Below the pieces are notes generated by a model. The model saw nothing but the letters and a program-made list of their open reading frames with translations, did not search any database and was not told the origin of the DNA. The position numbers and the translations under genes are program-made. A DNA stretch of 21,605 nt from JOPF133 sp052144935 (GTDB taxonomy: Bacteria > Acidobacteriota > Terriglobia > Bryobacterales > Bryobacteraceae). Positions 8,785 to 15,541 of the stretch are shown one piece after another. Each line of letters begins with the position of its first letter. The stretch's first letter is position 1. The stretch spans positions 1-21,605 of the forward strand of contig JBKQPR010000089.1 of assembly GCA_052144935.1 (NCBI GenBank), given 5' to 3'.

Positions 8785-9942
8785 TCAATACACGCACTTC
8801 CGCGCTTCGTCGGCGAACGCCTCCAGCAGAGCCAGATCGGCTTCAAAGAAGTGATCCGAAGGGATCAGAACATAACCGCCACCCGCACCGGCCGCTTCGA
8901 AGCAGCGACGGACTTCGCGGCGGGTTTCCTCGGGCGTGCAGCCTTTCAGGAAGTGATACTGGTCGAAACCGCCGATCATGCAGACGCGATCCCCGATGCG
9001 GCGCTTGGCTTCGGCCAGGTTTGTATCGCCGCCCATGCCTCGGGGCGTGAACGTCTCCATGGCATCGGGCTGCATATCGGCGATGCGCTCCAGCAGCGGC
9101 ATCATGCCCCCGCAGGTGTGATAGACGATCCGTTGCCCGGCGCGGTGGACCTCCTCGATCAGTTCGCAATCGTACGTTGCGACGAAACGGTCGAAGATGC
9201 GCGGTGAAATCACCGTGGACGAGGCGTCGCCGCCGCCAAGTTCGAGAATGTCGTAGCGCGCGCCTTTCAGCGACCGCACGAACACGCGCTTGCGGCGCTG
9301 TAGGATCTTGAGGAACTCATGGACCCATTGCGGGTCGTCCTGCGTTGCAAGGATCATCGCTTCGGTGCCCGCCAGACAGCAGGCGTCCTGCCAGCAGCCC
9401 GGTTGACCGAACACGTCGAAGCAGCAGATATGGCCGCGCACGATGCCACGCTCGCCCATCTTCTCAGCCGCCAGGTTGACCTCCGCGACGTCGCATTTCG
9501 GCGCTGTGGCGAACTCGCCGATCGCGTCGATGTCGTCCCTTTGTTTGATCAACGGCTCGCGGACCCAGGCCGTGTACCCGGCATCCTCGATCACCATTCT
9601 CAACTCGCTGCGCGGCGTCACGAAACGATAGCGCGTGAGTCGGCGCCCGCCTTCGGAGCAGTCCTCGAACTCGACATGCCACTCCGGAGACGACACACGC
9701 CGGCTCTCCAGGAAACCGATCTCCCCTTGCAGCGGGTCGGGGTACTCGCCGGCCTCGGCGTCCGGCATATGTGGTACGGTCCAGTGGATGGCGTCTAAAC
9801 AGAAGCGGTCGAAAAACTCGCCAGCGGAGATGTTCCACAAATGCGATTTGAGGAACGCAGGCATCACGTGATGCGTGGTCACGGGCAGCCGATCCGGAAT
9901 CTGGCGGCGGATCGCGCATAGCAGGCGTTGGCGGGGCGTCAT
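8785..9942 (-). CDS. Uroporphyrinogen decarboxylase (UroD)-family protein
   Basis: A 385-residue soluble protein starting MTPRQRLLCAIRRQIPDRLPV, the usual first helix of the UroD/MtaA superfamily (NxRxR...RxPDRxP). The centre has GGGDASSTVISPRIFDRFV. Residues 275-277 give HTC in YHTCGGMMPLLERIADM, and C321 follows in DRVCMIGGFDQ, so an HxC...C zinc-binding set typical of methylcobamide methyltransferases is present. The haem-type UroD signatures are not obvious, so a corrinoid- or zinc-dependent methyl or demethyl transfer role is more likely than haem synthesis. This is inference from motif content. It is convergent with the sugar transporter and not in an operon with it. No Shine-Dalgarno is seen before the ATG. 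Confidence 0.85.
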   Translation of the reverse strand: MTPRQRLLCAIRRQIPDRLPVTTHHVMPAFLKSHLWNISAGEFFDRFCLDAIHWTVPHMPDAEAGEYPDPLQGEIGFLESRRVSSPEWHVEFEDCSEGGRRLTRYRFVTPRSELRMVIEDAGYTAWVREPLIKQRDDIDAIGEFATAPKCDVAEVNLAAEKMGERGIVRGHICCFDVFGQPGCWQDACCLAGTEAMILATQDDPQWVHEFLKILQRRKRVFVRSLKGARYDILELGGGDASSTVISPRIFDRFVATYDCELIEEVHRAGQRIVYHTCGGMMPLLERIADMQPDAMETFTPRGMGGDTNLAEAKRRIGDRVCMIGGFDQYHFLKGCTPEETRREVRRCFEAAGAGGGYVLIPSDHFFEADLALLEAFADEARKCVY

Positions 9943-10021
9943 GGGAGGATGCGTACGCCGCTGATTGTCCCTCGATTTCCGCGTGAAAACAACCGCTCGC
10001 GCTGTACAAGAAGGGCGCGCG

Positions 10022-10118
10022 TTACAACAGGCTCACTTCCTGGAGACACATGCCGTAACGGCTGCCGGGCGGATTGCTCTGATAGCCGGTCTTGAGGTAG
10101 CCGAAGCTGGTGGACGCC
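10022..10118 (-). pseudogene. C-terminal fragment of an unidentified protein
   Basis: A minus-strand frame of about 31 codons reading SFGYLKTGYQSNPPGSRYGM, then CLQEVSLL and TAA. Its composition (G, Y, S, P and few Arg runs) differs from the Arg/Ala/Gly-rich translation of the flanking repeat, which begins at about 10119. It looks like the end of a real gene whose body has been replaced by the repeat. Family unknown. Between the UroD gene start and this fragment (9943-10021) nothing is seen. Confidence 0.35.
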
Positions 10119-10500
10119 TGTGTCCGTCTCCTACGGCTGCTGGCGGGGTCGATCCCGACGCACGCCGGGCGGCGCGCATGACGATGGACGATGCCGGCGC
10201 GGGGGCGTACGGCGAATCGCCGCCCGGCGCCCCTGCCGGCCGCCCGGCCGACCCGCCTCGCCGTCTCCGTCCGGCCTCCCGCCCGCGGCGCGGTGGGCGG
10301 CGCCATGCGAACCGCGGCCGAGAGCGTCCATCCGCGCGGCGGCGCCGGCCGGTTGGGCTGGTGCGGCAGCAAGGTGCTGGATGGCTGTGCGCATGCGGCT
10401 GCTGGCGAGCCGATCCCGACGTGCGCCAGGCGGCGCCATGACGATGGCGGCGCGAGGGGCGCGTGGCGGTCGCGCGCTTGGGCGGCCTGCGCGTACATCG
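10119..10500 (+). repeat. GC-rich interspersed repeat, cluster 4
   Basis: One full unit plus the start of a second. In order: GTCTCCTACGGCTGCTGGCG (10129), GGCGCGCATGACGATG (10172), GGCGCGGGGGCGTACGGCGA, GCCCCTGCCGGCCGCCCGGC, core CGGTGGGCGGCGCCATGCGA (10291) with CGGCCGAGAGCGTCCATCCG, GGCGGCGCCGGC. The next unit then begins with CTGGTGCGGCAGCAAGGTGC (10360) and GACGTGCGCCAGGCGGCGCC. This copy shows the unit order most clearly: the end of one unit joins the head of the next. Confidence 0.85.
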
Positions 10501-10558
10501 TCCTGCGATTCCGCGGCATACCGGCGCGACGTGGGTCAGCGAACAATCTGTTCAGTGA

Positions 10559-10849
10559 TTATTGCTCGTACCAATCCGAGTGCGGCGACCATCGGCCGCA
10601 CGCGAGGCACTGCGTGGAGGGCCACTGAAACAGGCACGCCGGGCACACTCCGCCGGTATCGAACGTGTTCCAGGAGTGCCCACAGGCGCAACGCCACCGG
10701 TCGTGTTTGCCGGGAGACCAATTGCACAGCGGGCAACGGACACGAGGTCCCGACCGGTCCGGGTGTTCGTCGTCTCGGACGACCGTGTCCAACCCAGGAT
10801 CATCTAAAACAGTCGCGGACGTAGGGCCGCCGCCCGACAACGCGCTCAT
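10559..10849 (-). CDS. Small zinc-ribbon protein
   Basis: A 96-residue protein whose last 60 residues carry four cysteine knuckles: CPLC, CACGH, CPAC and CLAC. Between them are the recurring phrases WNTFDTGGVCPAC and CGRWSPHSDWYEQ. The C-terminal domain matches a small conserved acidobacterial zinc-ribbon family whose function I do not know. Eight Cys plus His suggests two zinc sites. The first roughly 35 residues are low in conservation-like features, so a later start is possible; ATG 10849 was chosen because a GATAAT hexamer lies 8 bases upstream and no internal ATG exists in the frame. The gene is divergent from the hydrolase region. Confidence 0.75.
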   Translation of the reverse strand: MSALSGGGPTSATVLDDPGLDTVVRDDEHPDRSGPRVRCPLCNWSPGKHDRWRCACGHSWNTFDTGGVCPACLFQWPSTQCLACGRWSPHSDWYEQ

Positions 10850-10857
10850 GCCTCACT

Positions 10858-10863
10858 ATTATC
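10858..10863 (-). promoter_or_regulatory. -10-like GATAAT before the zinc-ribbon gene
   Basis: On the minus strand GATAAT is followed by 8 bases (AGTGAGGC) and ATG 10849. A weak -35 (TGGCAA) lies 17 bases further upstream. The GAGG is only one base from the ATG and too close to act as a normal Shine-Dalgarno. Confidence 0.35.
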
Positions 10864-10923
10864 GCCGCAGCCCGCGAACGTTGCCAGGGGCTAGGCGGCT
10901 ACTTGCTCTGGTGATCGGCCTCT

Positions 10924-11097
10924 ATGACAAAACTCAGTGGACGAGGCGGCAAGATCACTTACGAGTTCCAAGACATCAAGGTCTCCGTACGGAATTCGGT
11001 ATCCTCAATTCGTCACGGTGGGTTCAAGGATCGAGTTTTCGTAGTCGGGCTTGGGAGCGTTCCAAATAATTATGGGGAGCTTATCATAGGTACATGA
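10924..11097 (+). CDS. Possible 57-residue protein
   Basis: An ATG-started frame of 57 codons (begins MTKLSGRGGKITYEFQDIKV, ends NNYGELIIGT). Its TGA overlaps the ATG of the alpha/beta hydrolase gene in an ATGA arrangement, the classic layout of coupled genes. The composition is protein-like, with alternating hydrophobic residues suggesting beta strands, and the region is less GC-rich than the repeats. Against it, no Shine-Dalgarno is visible, no family is recognised, and the stretch also carries a -10-like hexamer for the hydrolase. It may be a small gene or a chance frame. Confidence 0.4.
   Translation: MTKLSGRGGKITYEFQDIKVSVRNSVSSIRHGGFKDRVFVVGLGSVPNNYGELIIGT
11082..11087 (+). promoter_or_regulatory. 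-10-like TATCAT before the hydrolase
   Basis: TATCAT is followed by six bases (AGGTAC) and ATG 11094. This spacing would give a leaderless transcript. The -35 region is weak. Confidence 0.3.
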
Positions 11098-11915
11098 CCA
11101 GCGGTCGCCTAGAAAGGCCCGGCGCGTCGATCTATTACGAGGTGACGGGCAGCGGTCCGGCACTGGCTTTTGCCCACGGTCTCGGCGGCAATCATATGTC
11201 GTGGTGGCAGCAGGTGCCGTATTTGGCCGCGCGATATACCTGCGTAACCTTCGCCCATCGTGGATTTGCGCCGTCGCGTTCCGACAATCCGGATCCTGCT
11301 GAGTTTGCCAGCGACCTCGCCGCGCTGCTCGATCATCTGGGCATAGAGGAAACCGGACTAGTCGCGCAGTCGATGGGCGGCTGGACCTGTCTCGATTTTT
11401 CGATTCGCTATCCGCATCGAGTACGCGCGCTCGTGATGGCCGCCACCAGCGGCGGCGTCGATCCCAATACGCTTGAGGCGTCGGACCTGCACAAGCTTCG
11501 GGTGTGGATGTCCTTAAATAGCGGCGTCGAAGCCGACCTATTTCGACGTGGCATTCATCCCGCCGCGGGTGAGCGCATGGCGCGCGAGCAGCCCGCGCTG
11601 GCGTTCCTCTATCTCGAAATCGATCAGATGAGCGCGGGACTCGACAAGAATGTGCTCCGAGGGAAACTCATGGCAGCGCGCACCCTGCCGGCGTCAAGGC
11701 TACGCGAGTTGAAAATGCCAGTCTTGTTCGTTACCGGCACGGAAGATATCGTGATTCCTCCGCCTCTGGTAGAAGGGCTCTCCGCGATGGTCCCTGGAGC
11801 GAAGTTGGAGATCGTTTTCGAAGCCGGGCACTCCGTCTACTTCGAGCGCGCAGAGCGATTCAATCCGGTGGTGGACAAATTCCTCATCGATTCACTTGCT
11901 AATCGCGCGCGGTAG
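11094..11915 (+). CDS. Alpha/beta hydrolase
   Basis: A 273-residue cytoplasmic alpha/beta-hydrolase-fold enzyme. The oxyanion motif HGLGGN is at residues 28-33. The nucleophile elbow AQSMGGW places Ser93, the acid is Asp218 in VTGTEDIV, and His246 is in EAGHSVYFER, so the full Ser-Asp-His triad is present in the right order and spacing. The region between strands 6 and 7 forms a short helical cap. Its length and GHS..FE ending resemble the carboxylesterase, 3-oxoadipate enol-lactonase or haloperoxidase-like hydrolases; the substrate is not evident. The start is set at ATG 11094 because the family's first strand (IYYEVTGSGPALAFAHG) begins about 13 residues later. The stop is followed within about 70 bases by repeat cluster 5. 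Confidence 0.92.
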   Translation: MTSGRLERPGASIYYEVTGSGPALAFAHGLGGNHMSWWQQVPYLAARYTCVTFAHRGFAPSRSDNPDPAEFASDLAALLDHLGIEETGLVAQSMGGWTCLDFSIRYPHRVRALVMAATSGGVDPNTLEASDLHKLRVWMSLNSGVEADLFRRGIHPAAGERMAREQPALAFLYLEIDQMSAGLDKNVLRGKLMAARTLPASRLRELKMPVLFVTGTEDIVIPPPLVEGLSAMVPGAKLEIVFEAGHSVYFERAERFNPVVDKFLIDSLANRAR

Positions 11916-11984
11916 CTTCACTATTCTCGCCGGAGGAGAGGTACGGGCATGGATTGCCGGTGACGCCTCGGCCCACTCCACGGA

Positions 11985-12530
11985 CGTCGCGCCCAGCGGC
12001 GCCGACTTCGCCCGATTCGCCGCCCGGCGCCACGACGGGCTGCCAAGCCGAACCGTGGTGCCGGTTCCGCCCGGCGTCCGGAGTGTTACGCGGCGGGGCG
12101 GCGATCGTGCGACCGCGGGCCGCGACCGTTCATCCGCGCGGCAGCAAGCTGGCGACCGGCTCCTCGGTCTCCTGTGGCTGCCGGCGGGCCGCACCCAACG
12201 TGCGCCGGGCGGCGCGCATCACGATCCCGGCGCGGGGGCGCATGGCGAATCGCTGCCCGGCGCCACTGCCGGCCGCCCGGCCGAACCAGTCTCACCGTTT
12301 CCGCCCGGCGTCGCGCCCGCTGCGCGGTGGGCGCCGGCCAAGCGACCGCGTGCCCGAGGGCGCCCAGCCGCGCGGTGGCGCCGGCCTCCCCCGGTGAGCT
12401 GGTGCGGCAGCAAGCCGGTGGCCGGCTCCTCGGTCTGCTACGGCTGCTGGCGGGCCGATCCTGAAGCGCCAAGCGGCGCGCATGACGATGCCCGCGCGGA
12501 GGCGCGTGGCGATCACGGTTCTCGCCTAGC
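11985..12530 (+). repeat. GC-rich interspersed repeat, cluster 5 (two tandem units)
   Basis: Two successive units. Unit a has CTGCCAAGCCGAACCGTGGT (12039), a core at 12089 with GACCGCGGGCCGCGACCG, and CATCCGCGCGGCAGCAAGCT. Unit b follows directly: CTCCTCGGTCTCCTGTGGCT (12160), GTGCGCCGGGCGGCGCGCAT, GGCGCGGGGGCGCATGGCGA (12230), GGCCGCCCGGCCGAACCAGT, core GCGGTGGGCGCCGGCC (12324). Then comes the head of a third unit, GAGCTGGTGCGGCAGCAAGC (12397), ending GGCGCGCATGACGATGCCCG (12475). The insertions and deletions between units are not multiples of three. Confidence 0.85.
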
Positions 12531-12599
12531 GCGGAAAAGAAGATCCCCAAATGACAGGCATGCAGAGTGTTGCAAATGTACCTTCGAAGTGGGTGCTAG

Positions 12600-13025
12600 G
12601 CCCGCCCCGGGGCCTTGTGCGCGGCGGCAAACTGATAGACGGCTCCTCGATCTCCTGCGGCTGCGGGCGGCCGATTCCGACGTGCGCCAAACGGCGCGCA
12701 TGACGATGCCGGCATTCGCATGGCGGTCGGCGCGAGAGGCGGCGCCGGCTTCCCCGATCGCGGCCCGGGGCCCCGTGCCCGGCCGCCAGGCCGAACACCT
12801 TGCGCGGCGGCCAGGCGACCGCGGGCCGAGAGCGGCCATCGGCGTGGCGGCGCCGCGCGAGGCGACGCCGTTGGTGGCGTGCTCCTTGCCCCTCGTCATT
12901 GGCACAAACTTACACCGGCGAAGAGATGCCTGCGACCGGGGGCCGAGAGCGTCCAGCCGCGCGGCGCTGGCCGCGACGCTATTGGGGGCGTGGTCCGGGT
13001 GCTGGCGTTGAGCCGAATCGCCGAG
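12600..13025 (+). repeat. GC-rich interspersed repeat, cluster 6
   Basis: The head module CTCCTCGATCTCCTGCGGCT (12644), GGCGCGCATGACGATGCCGG (12692), GGCGCCGGCTTCCCCGATCG (12742) and GGCCGCCAGGCCGAACACCT (12781) lead into core GACCGCGGGCCGAGAGCGGC (12818). The hairpin module GACGCCGTTGGTGGCGTGC follows at 12862. After about 50 bases of unrelated sequence (12881-12930, no supportable feature) a second partial core (GGGGCCGAGAGCGTCCAGCC, 12939) and a second hairpin module (GACGCTATTGGGGGCGTGG, 12973) occur. Bases 12531-12599 hold nothing I can support. Confidence 0.8.
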
Positions 13026-13078
13026 CGACTTGACCAATGCCCTCCGCGCCGGAAAAAGTGGCAGGCTTTCGGGGCGTT

Positions 13079-13735
13079 TCACCCACGCACTGCGCAAGCC
13101 TGTTCGGGCGCGCTGGGCGAAGAAGGAGAAGGCTGAGTGAATTCGGGCTCACCAGTCGGGCGAAGCATCCTCTTCGCGACCGGGAACCCACACGACCTCG
13201 TGATATGTGCACCCACTATTTCTACGTTGAACGGAACGCGTTTACGCTTGCCTTCTGCGTTGGTGAACCTAACGGATATTCTCAATTTCCCATGGCGCTT
13301 CTTTTCCAGCAAATGCTTAAGACCGGTTAAAGTACGGCTTTGGCCAGTCCCTTCTTCTACGAGGATCGAACACTTGATCGGCTGGTTGGGGTGAAGGAAG
13401 AGAACCTCACTGGGGTCCATAGAGATCTTGGCCTCGACGGCTGGATCGAGCGGTTCGATTATCAATTTTGTGACGGGCGGCCCCTCAATGAAAAATGTCA
13501 GCGTGTCGGTCATATCTGATCTAACAAACCTGACAAATAGACGAGGAGGAGCAGCCCCGACCGGCCACCCAATGCGCCGGGCGACAGGTTCGAGGGTGAG
13601 AGTTGCGATGATTGCTGCTGTTGCTGCTACTGCTATGCAGGACCAAAAGAGAAACCGGCTCTCGAACCCTCCGACACTGGCAGCAACGCCGACGAAGATA
13701 GCCACTATGTACAAGCAGGCCGCCCTGATTCGCAA
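13079..13735 (-). CDS. Hypothetical membrane-anchored protein with beta-rich domain
   Basis: A 218-residue protein I do not recognise. It begins with two hydrophobic segments (about residues 6-22 and 28-46) separated by a short loop. A soluble segment of about 150 residues follows, with regular beta-strand alternation (LTFFIEGPPVTKLIIEPLDP, PSEVLFLHPNQPIKCSILV, KLRISVRFTNAEGKRKRVPF) resembling an Ig-like or CARDB-like fold. The tail is Pro/Ser-rich. The start is the TTG at 13735: a good Shine-Dalgarno GGAGG lies 9 bases upstream on the minus strand, which decides this start over later ones. No operon partner is present. The small-RNA-like block on the opposite strand lies just upstream. Confidence 0.7.
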   Translation of the reverse strand: MRIRAACLYIVAIFVGVAASVGGFESRFLFWSCIAVAATAAIIATLTLEPVARRIGWPVGAAPPRLFVRFVRSDMTDTLTFFIEGPPVTKLIIEPLDPAVEAKISMDPSEVLFLHPNQPIKCSILVEEGTGQSRTLTGLKHLLEKKRHGKLRISVRFTNAEGKRKRVPFNVEIVGAHITRSCGFPVAKRMLRPTGEPEFTQPSPSSPSAPEQACAVRG

Positions 13736-13751
13736 TCCGCCCTACCTCCGC

Positions 13752-13781
13752 TTGCGTCCGGCGCGACGGAAGGGCTACGAT
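13752..13781 (+). promoter_or_regulatory. Sigma-70-like promoter of the candidate small RNA
   Basis: TTGCGT (13752-13757) and TACGAT (13776-13781) are separated by 18 bases, a plausible housekeeping-sigma arrangement. The predicted start near 13788 leads straight into the conserved block and its terminator. Confidence 0.4.
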
Positions 13782-13787
13782 GAAAGT

Positions 13788-13837
13788 GCTTACGTCTCAT
13801 CGAAGAGCCCCGGCCATCGTGCCGGGCTTTTCGTTTT
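13788..13837 (+). ncRNA. Candidate small RNA ending in an intrinsic terminator
   Basis: A roughly 50-base transcript is predicted from the promoter-like sequence to the terminator. The block ACGTCTCATCGAAGAGCC with the hairpin and the downstream TTTTCAG is repeated on the minus strand at 21424-21480, so the sequence is conserved within the window on both sides of the hairpin. A 29-codon frame starting ATG 13781 also crosses it, but the second copy lacks that ATG. Function unknown; it could equally be a mobile terminator-bearing repeat. Confidence 0.35.
13805..13837 (+). terminator. Rho-independent terminator
   Basis: AGCCCCGGC (13806-13814) pairs with GCCGGGCT (13821-13828) with one bulged C, and is followed by TTTTCGTTTT. 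No plus-strand gene lies just upstream, so it must serve the candidate small RNA or the repeat itself. Confidence 0.75.
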
Positions 13838-14002
13838 CAGCAGACTATTTTAGCTGGTGGCGGATTTGAGGGTGGAATGAGCACTGACAGTCTCCCTCCG
13901 AAATACAGGAAACGCTCATGGAGTTGAAGCCAGGCGATTGATGAATTCGTCCGTGATCCTGCTATTTCTACCGCCTCCAATCCAAAGGTCTCGGTCAGGC
14001 CG

Positions 14003-14220
14003 CGCCGGCTCTCCGACCAGTGCCCGGCCGCCAGGCCGAACCAGTTCCGTTTCCGCCCGCCGCCCGCGCCCACCATCGCCTCCGAGAGCGTCCATCCGCA
14101 ATCCTCGGTCTCCTGCGGCTGGCCGGCGGGCCGATTCGCGACGTGCGCCAGGCGGCGCCGACGATGCCCCTGCCGGCCGCTAGGCCGAACCAGTCTCGCC
14201 GTTCCCGCCCGGCGGTGACA
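14003..14220 (+). repeat. GC-rich interspersed repeat, cluster 7
   Basis: A compressed copy: CGCCGGCTCTCCGACCAGTG (14007), GGCCGCCAGGCCGAACCAGT (14027), a strongly degenerate core (CCGAGAGCGTCCATCCG), then the head module TCCTCGGTCTCCTGCGGCTG (14102), GACGTGCGCCAGGCGGCGCC (14140) and a second GGCCGCTAGGCCGAACCAGT (14176). Segments have been deleted relative to other copies, so the cluster shows how units shorten. In 13854-14002 I see nothing supportable. Confidence 0.8.
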
Positions 14221-14228
14221 GGGCGGCG

Positions 14229-14306
14229 CCCGTCTTTGAGAGCGCTGCCCTCGGTCGTCAACAAGAGAAAGAGCGGAAAGGCGAGCAGGGGCTTACGTAG
14301 AATCAA
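14229..14306 (-). pseudogene. Signal-peptide-like fragment
   Basis: On the minus strand a frame beginning at TTG 14306 reads LILRKPLLAFPLFLLL, then TTEGSALKDG, which has the n-region, hydrophobic core and small-residue end of a signal peptide. It then runs into the reverse complement of repeat cluster 7. It may be the 5' end of a secreted-protein gene cut by the repeat. No body of such a gene is present. The sequence from 14307 to 14439 holds no recognised gene. Confidence 0.3.
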
Positions 14307-14439
14307 TAGCTTAAGCTCACGACACAGTGTGGCCGCACCGACACGCTGGAGGCAAGACCCGCCCAACGAATCCCCAAGCGCGCCGCATCGCCGAATCCGC
14401 GGCGGCCACGCCTGACCCACGATCTACGACTGCGGTACC

Positions 14440-14805
14440 GAGGGGCTGGTGCGCGGCAACCATGCTGGTGGACGGCCGTGTCGTCTCCTGCGGCTGCCGG
14501 CGGGCCGCGACGTGCGCCAGGCGGCGCGCATGAGGGTGCCCGGCATTCGCATGGCGCATCGGCGGCGCCGGATTTCTCCGATCGCTGCCCGGGCGCCATT
14601 GCCGGCCGCCAGGGACGAACCCGTCTCGCCGTTTCCGCCCGCCGTCCCGCCCGGGCCGCGGTGGGGCGGCGGCCGTGCGAGCGCGGGCCGAGAGCGGCCA
14701 TGCGTGCGGGGCGCCGGCTTCCCCGCTCGCTGCTCGACGCTCGCCGGCCGAGAGCGGCCATCCGCGCGGCGGCCCCGAAGAGACGCCTTTGGTGGCGTGC
14801 CTGGG
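14440..14805 (+). repeat. GC-rich interspersed repeat, cluster 8
   Basis: Head GGCTGGTGCGCGGCAACC (14443), GTCGTCTCCTGCGGCTGCCG, GACGTGCGCCAGGCGGCGCG (14510), GCCGGATTTCTCCGATCGCT, core CGGTGGGGCGGCGGCC (14659) with GAGCGCGGGCCGAGAGCGGC, a duplicated short core GGCCGAGAGCGGCCATCCGC (14746), and the hairpin module GACGCCTTTGGTGGCGTGCC (14782). The far end meets the broken kinase gene at about 14805. Confidence 0.85.
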
Positions 14806-15375
14806 CACGATGCCCGCCGCGTGCGCCGCCGCCAGGGCATCGGCTATCTGAATCCCGTACTCGATGGCCTGCTTCACCGGGAGCGGGCTTTGGAGCGGCC
14901 GGCCGTCGACGAACTCCATGGCGAGGTACGGCGAACCTTGGTGGTAGCCGACTTCATAGAGCGTGGCGATGTGGGGATGGTTCAAAGCGGCCACCGCCCG
15001 CGCCTCGCGCTCCCCATGGCGGCTGAACTGGGCCTTGATGAATTTGAGGGCGACGCTGCGGCCCAGGCGGGTGTCCTTGGCTTTGTAGACCACGCCCATG
15101 CCGCCTTCGCCGAGGCGCCCCAGCACCTTGTATGGACCGATGGTCCTGCCGCTGAGGTCCTCGACCGTGGTGACGGCGCCCCTCGCCGCGTTGGCGACGG
15201 GATTGGCGGGCATGCTGCCGCCCTCGGCGTCGTGGGCAAGCAGGGATTCTATTTCCGTGCGAAGCGACTCGTCGCCGGTGCAAGCCTGGTCCAGGAAGGC
15301 GGGTCGCGCCTCTGGTGCAAGCTCGGCGGCTTGATGGAAGATCTCCTCAACGCGCTGCCAGCGGCTGTCGCTCAT
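14806..15375 (-). pseudogene. Ser/Thr protein kinase, truncated before the catalytic loop
   Basis: About 190 codons survive. ATG 15375 starts MSDSRWQRVEEIFHQAAELA, the leader that precedes many acidobacterial kinases (through LRTEIESLLAHD). The kinase N-lobe follows: GPYKVLGRLGEGGMGVVYKA (glycine-rich loop), VALKFIKAQF (the VAxK lysine), HPHIATLYEVG, the hinge region YLAMEFVDGRPL, and the alpha-E helix IADALAAAHAAGIV. At exactly the point where HRDLKPxN should follow, the frame enters the reverse complement of repeat cluster 8 (GTGCCCAGGCACGCCACC). The catalytic loop, DFG motif, C-lobe and sensor domain are all missing from the window. The 5' end and its promoter are intact. The product would be an inactive N-lobe fragment. 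Confidence 0.85.
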
Positions 15376-15418
15376 ACCGCCCGCCAGTCCCAGGGACCTC
15401 CGCTTGTTGCTCAATCGT

Positions 15419-15447
15419 ATTGTGCCACAAGAACCCGAGCCGCTCAA
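15419..15447 (-). promoter_or_regulatory. Promoter-like sequence of the kinase gene
   Basis: On the minus strand TTGAGC (15447-15442) and CACAAT (15424-15419) are 17 bases apart, about 45 bases upstream of ATG 15375. A TACGAT overlaps just downstream. GGAGG lies about 20 bases before the ATG, further than usual. Confidence 0.35.
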
Positions 15448-15461
15448 TTGGCGGGAGGGGG

Positions 15462-15481
15462 CTGGCAGCGCCCGCTGCCAG
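15462..15481. repeat. Perfect 9-bp inverted repeat
   Basis: CTGGCAGCG, two C, CGCTGCCAG form a perfect palindromic stem. It lies between the kinase promoter and a second kinase scrap. There is no T-run, so it is not an obvious terminator; it may be an operator or the scar of a rearrangement. Confidence 0.5.
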
Positions 15482-15490
15482 GGCCGAGCA

Positions 15491-15541
15491 ATGGCCTCGG
15501 GCGATGCGGGCGCGGAGGGATTCGCCTTCGATGAGTTCGCT
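15491..15541 (-). pseudogene. Second Ser/Thr kinase scrap (hinge region)
   Basis: Seventeen codons read SELIEGESLRARIARGH, which looks like the hinge and alpha-D start of a kinase (S/T-E-L/F-x-E-G-E-S/T-L-R). It differs from the hinge of the neighbouring kinase (AMEFVDGRPLQSPL), so it is not a duplicate of it. On one side it meets the core of repeat cluster 9 at 15542 exactly; on the other it meets non-coding sequence. The identification rests on a short motif. Confidence 0.4.

Noticed and set aside
12551..12600. Short frame MTGMQSVANVPSKWVLG between clusters 5 and 6
   Set aside because: It looks protein-like, but is too short and has no recognisable family or ribosome site.
11896..13011. 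Long plus-strand open frame of 371 codons, and similar long frames across the repeat clusters
   Set aside because: Translation is Arg/Ala/Gly/Pro-rich without domains. The same DNA is open in several frames, and repeat units differ by frame-changing indels; the openness comes from high GC.
13877..13999. Frame MSTDSLPPKYRKRSWS, stop, then IDEFVRDPAISTASNPKV
   Set aside because: It could be a decayed gene start with one nonsense codon, but there is no family match or start signal, and it runs into repeat cluster 7.
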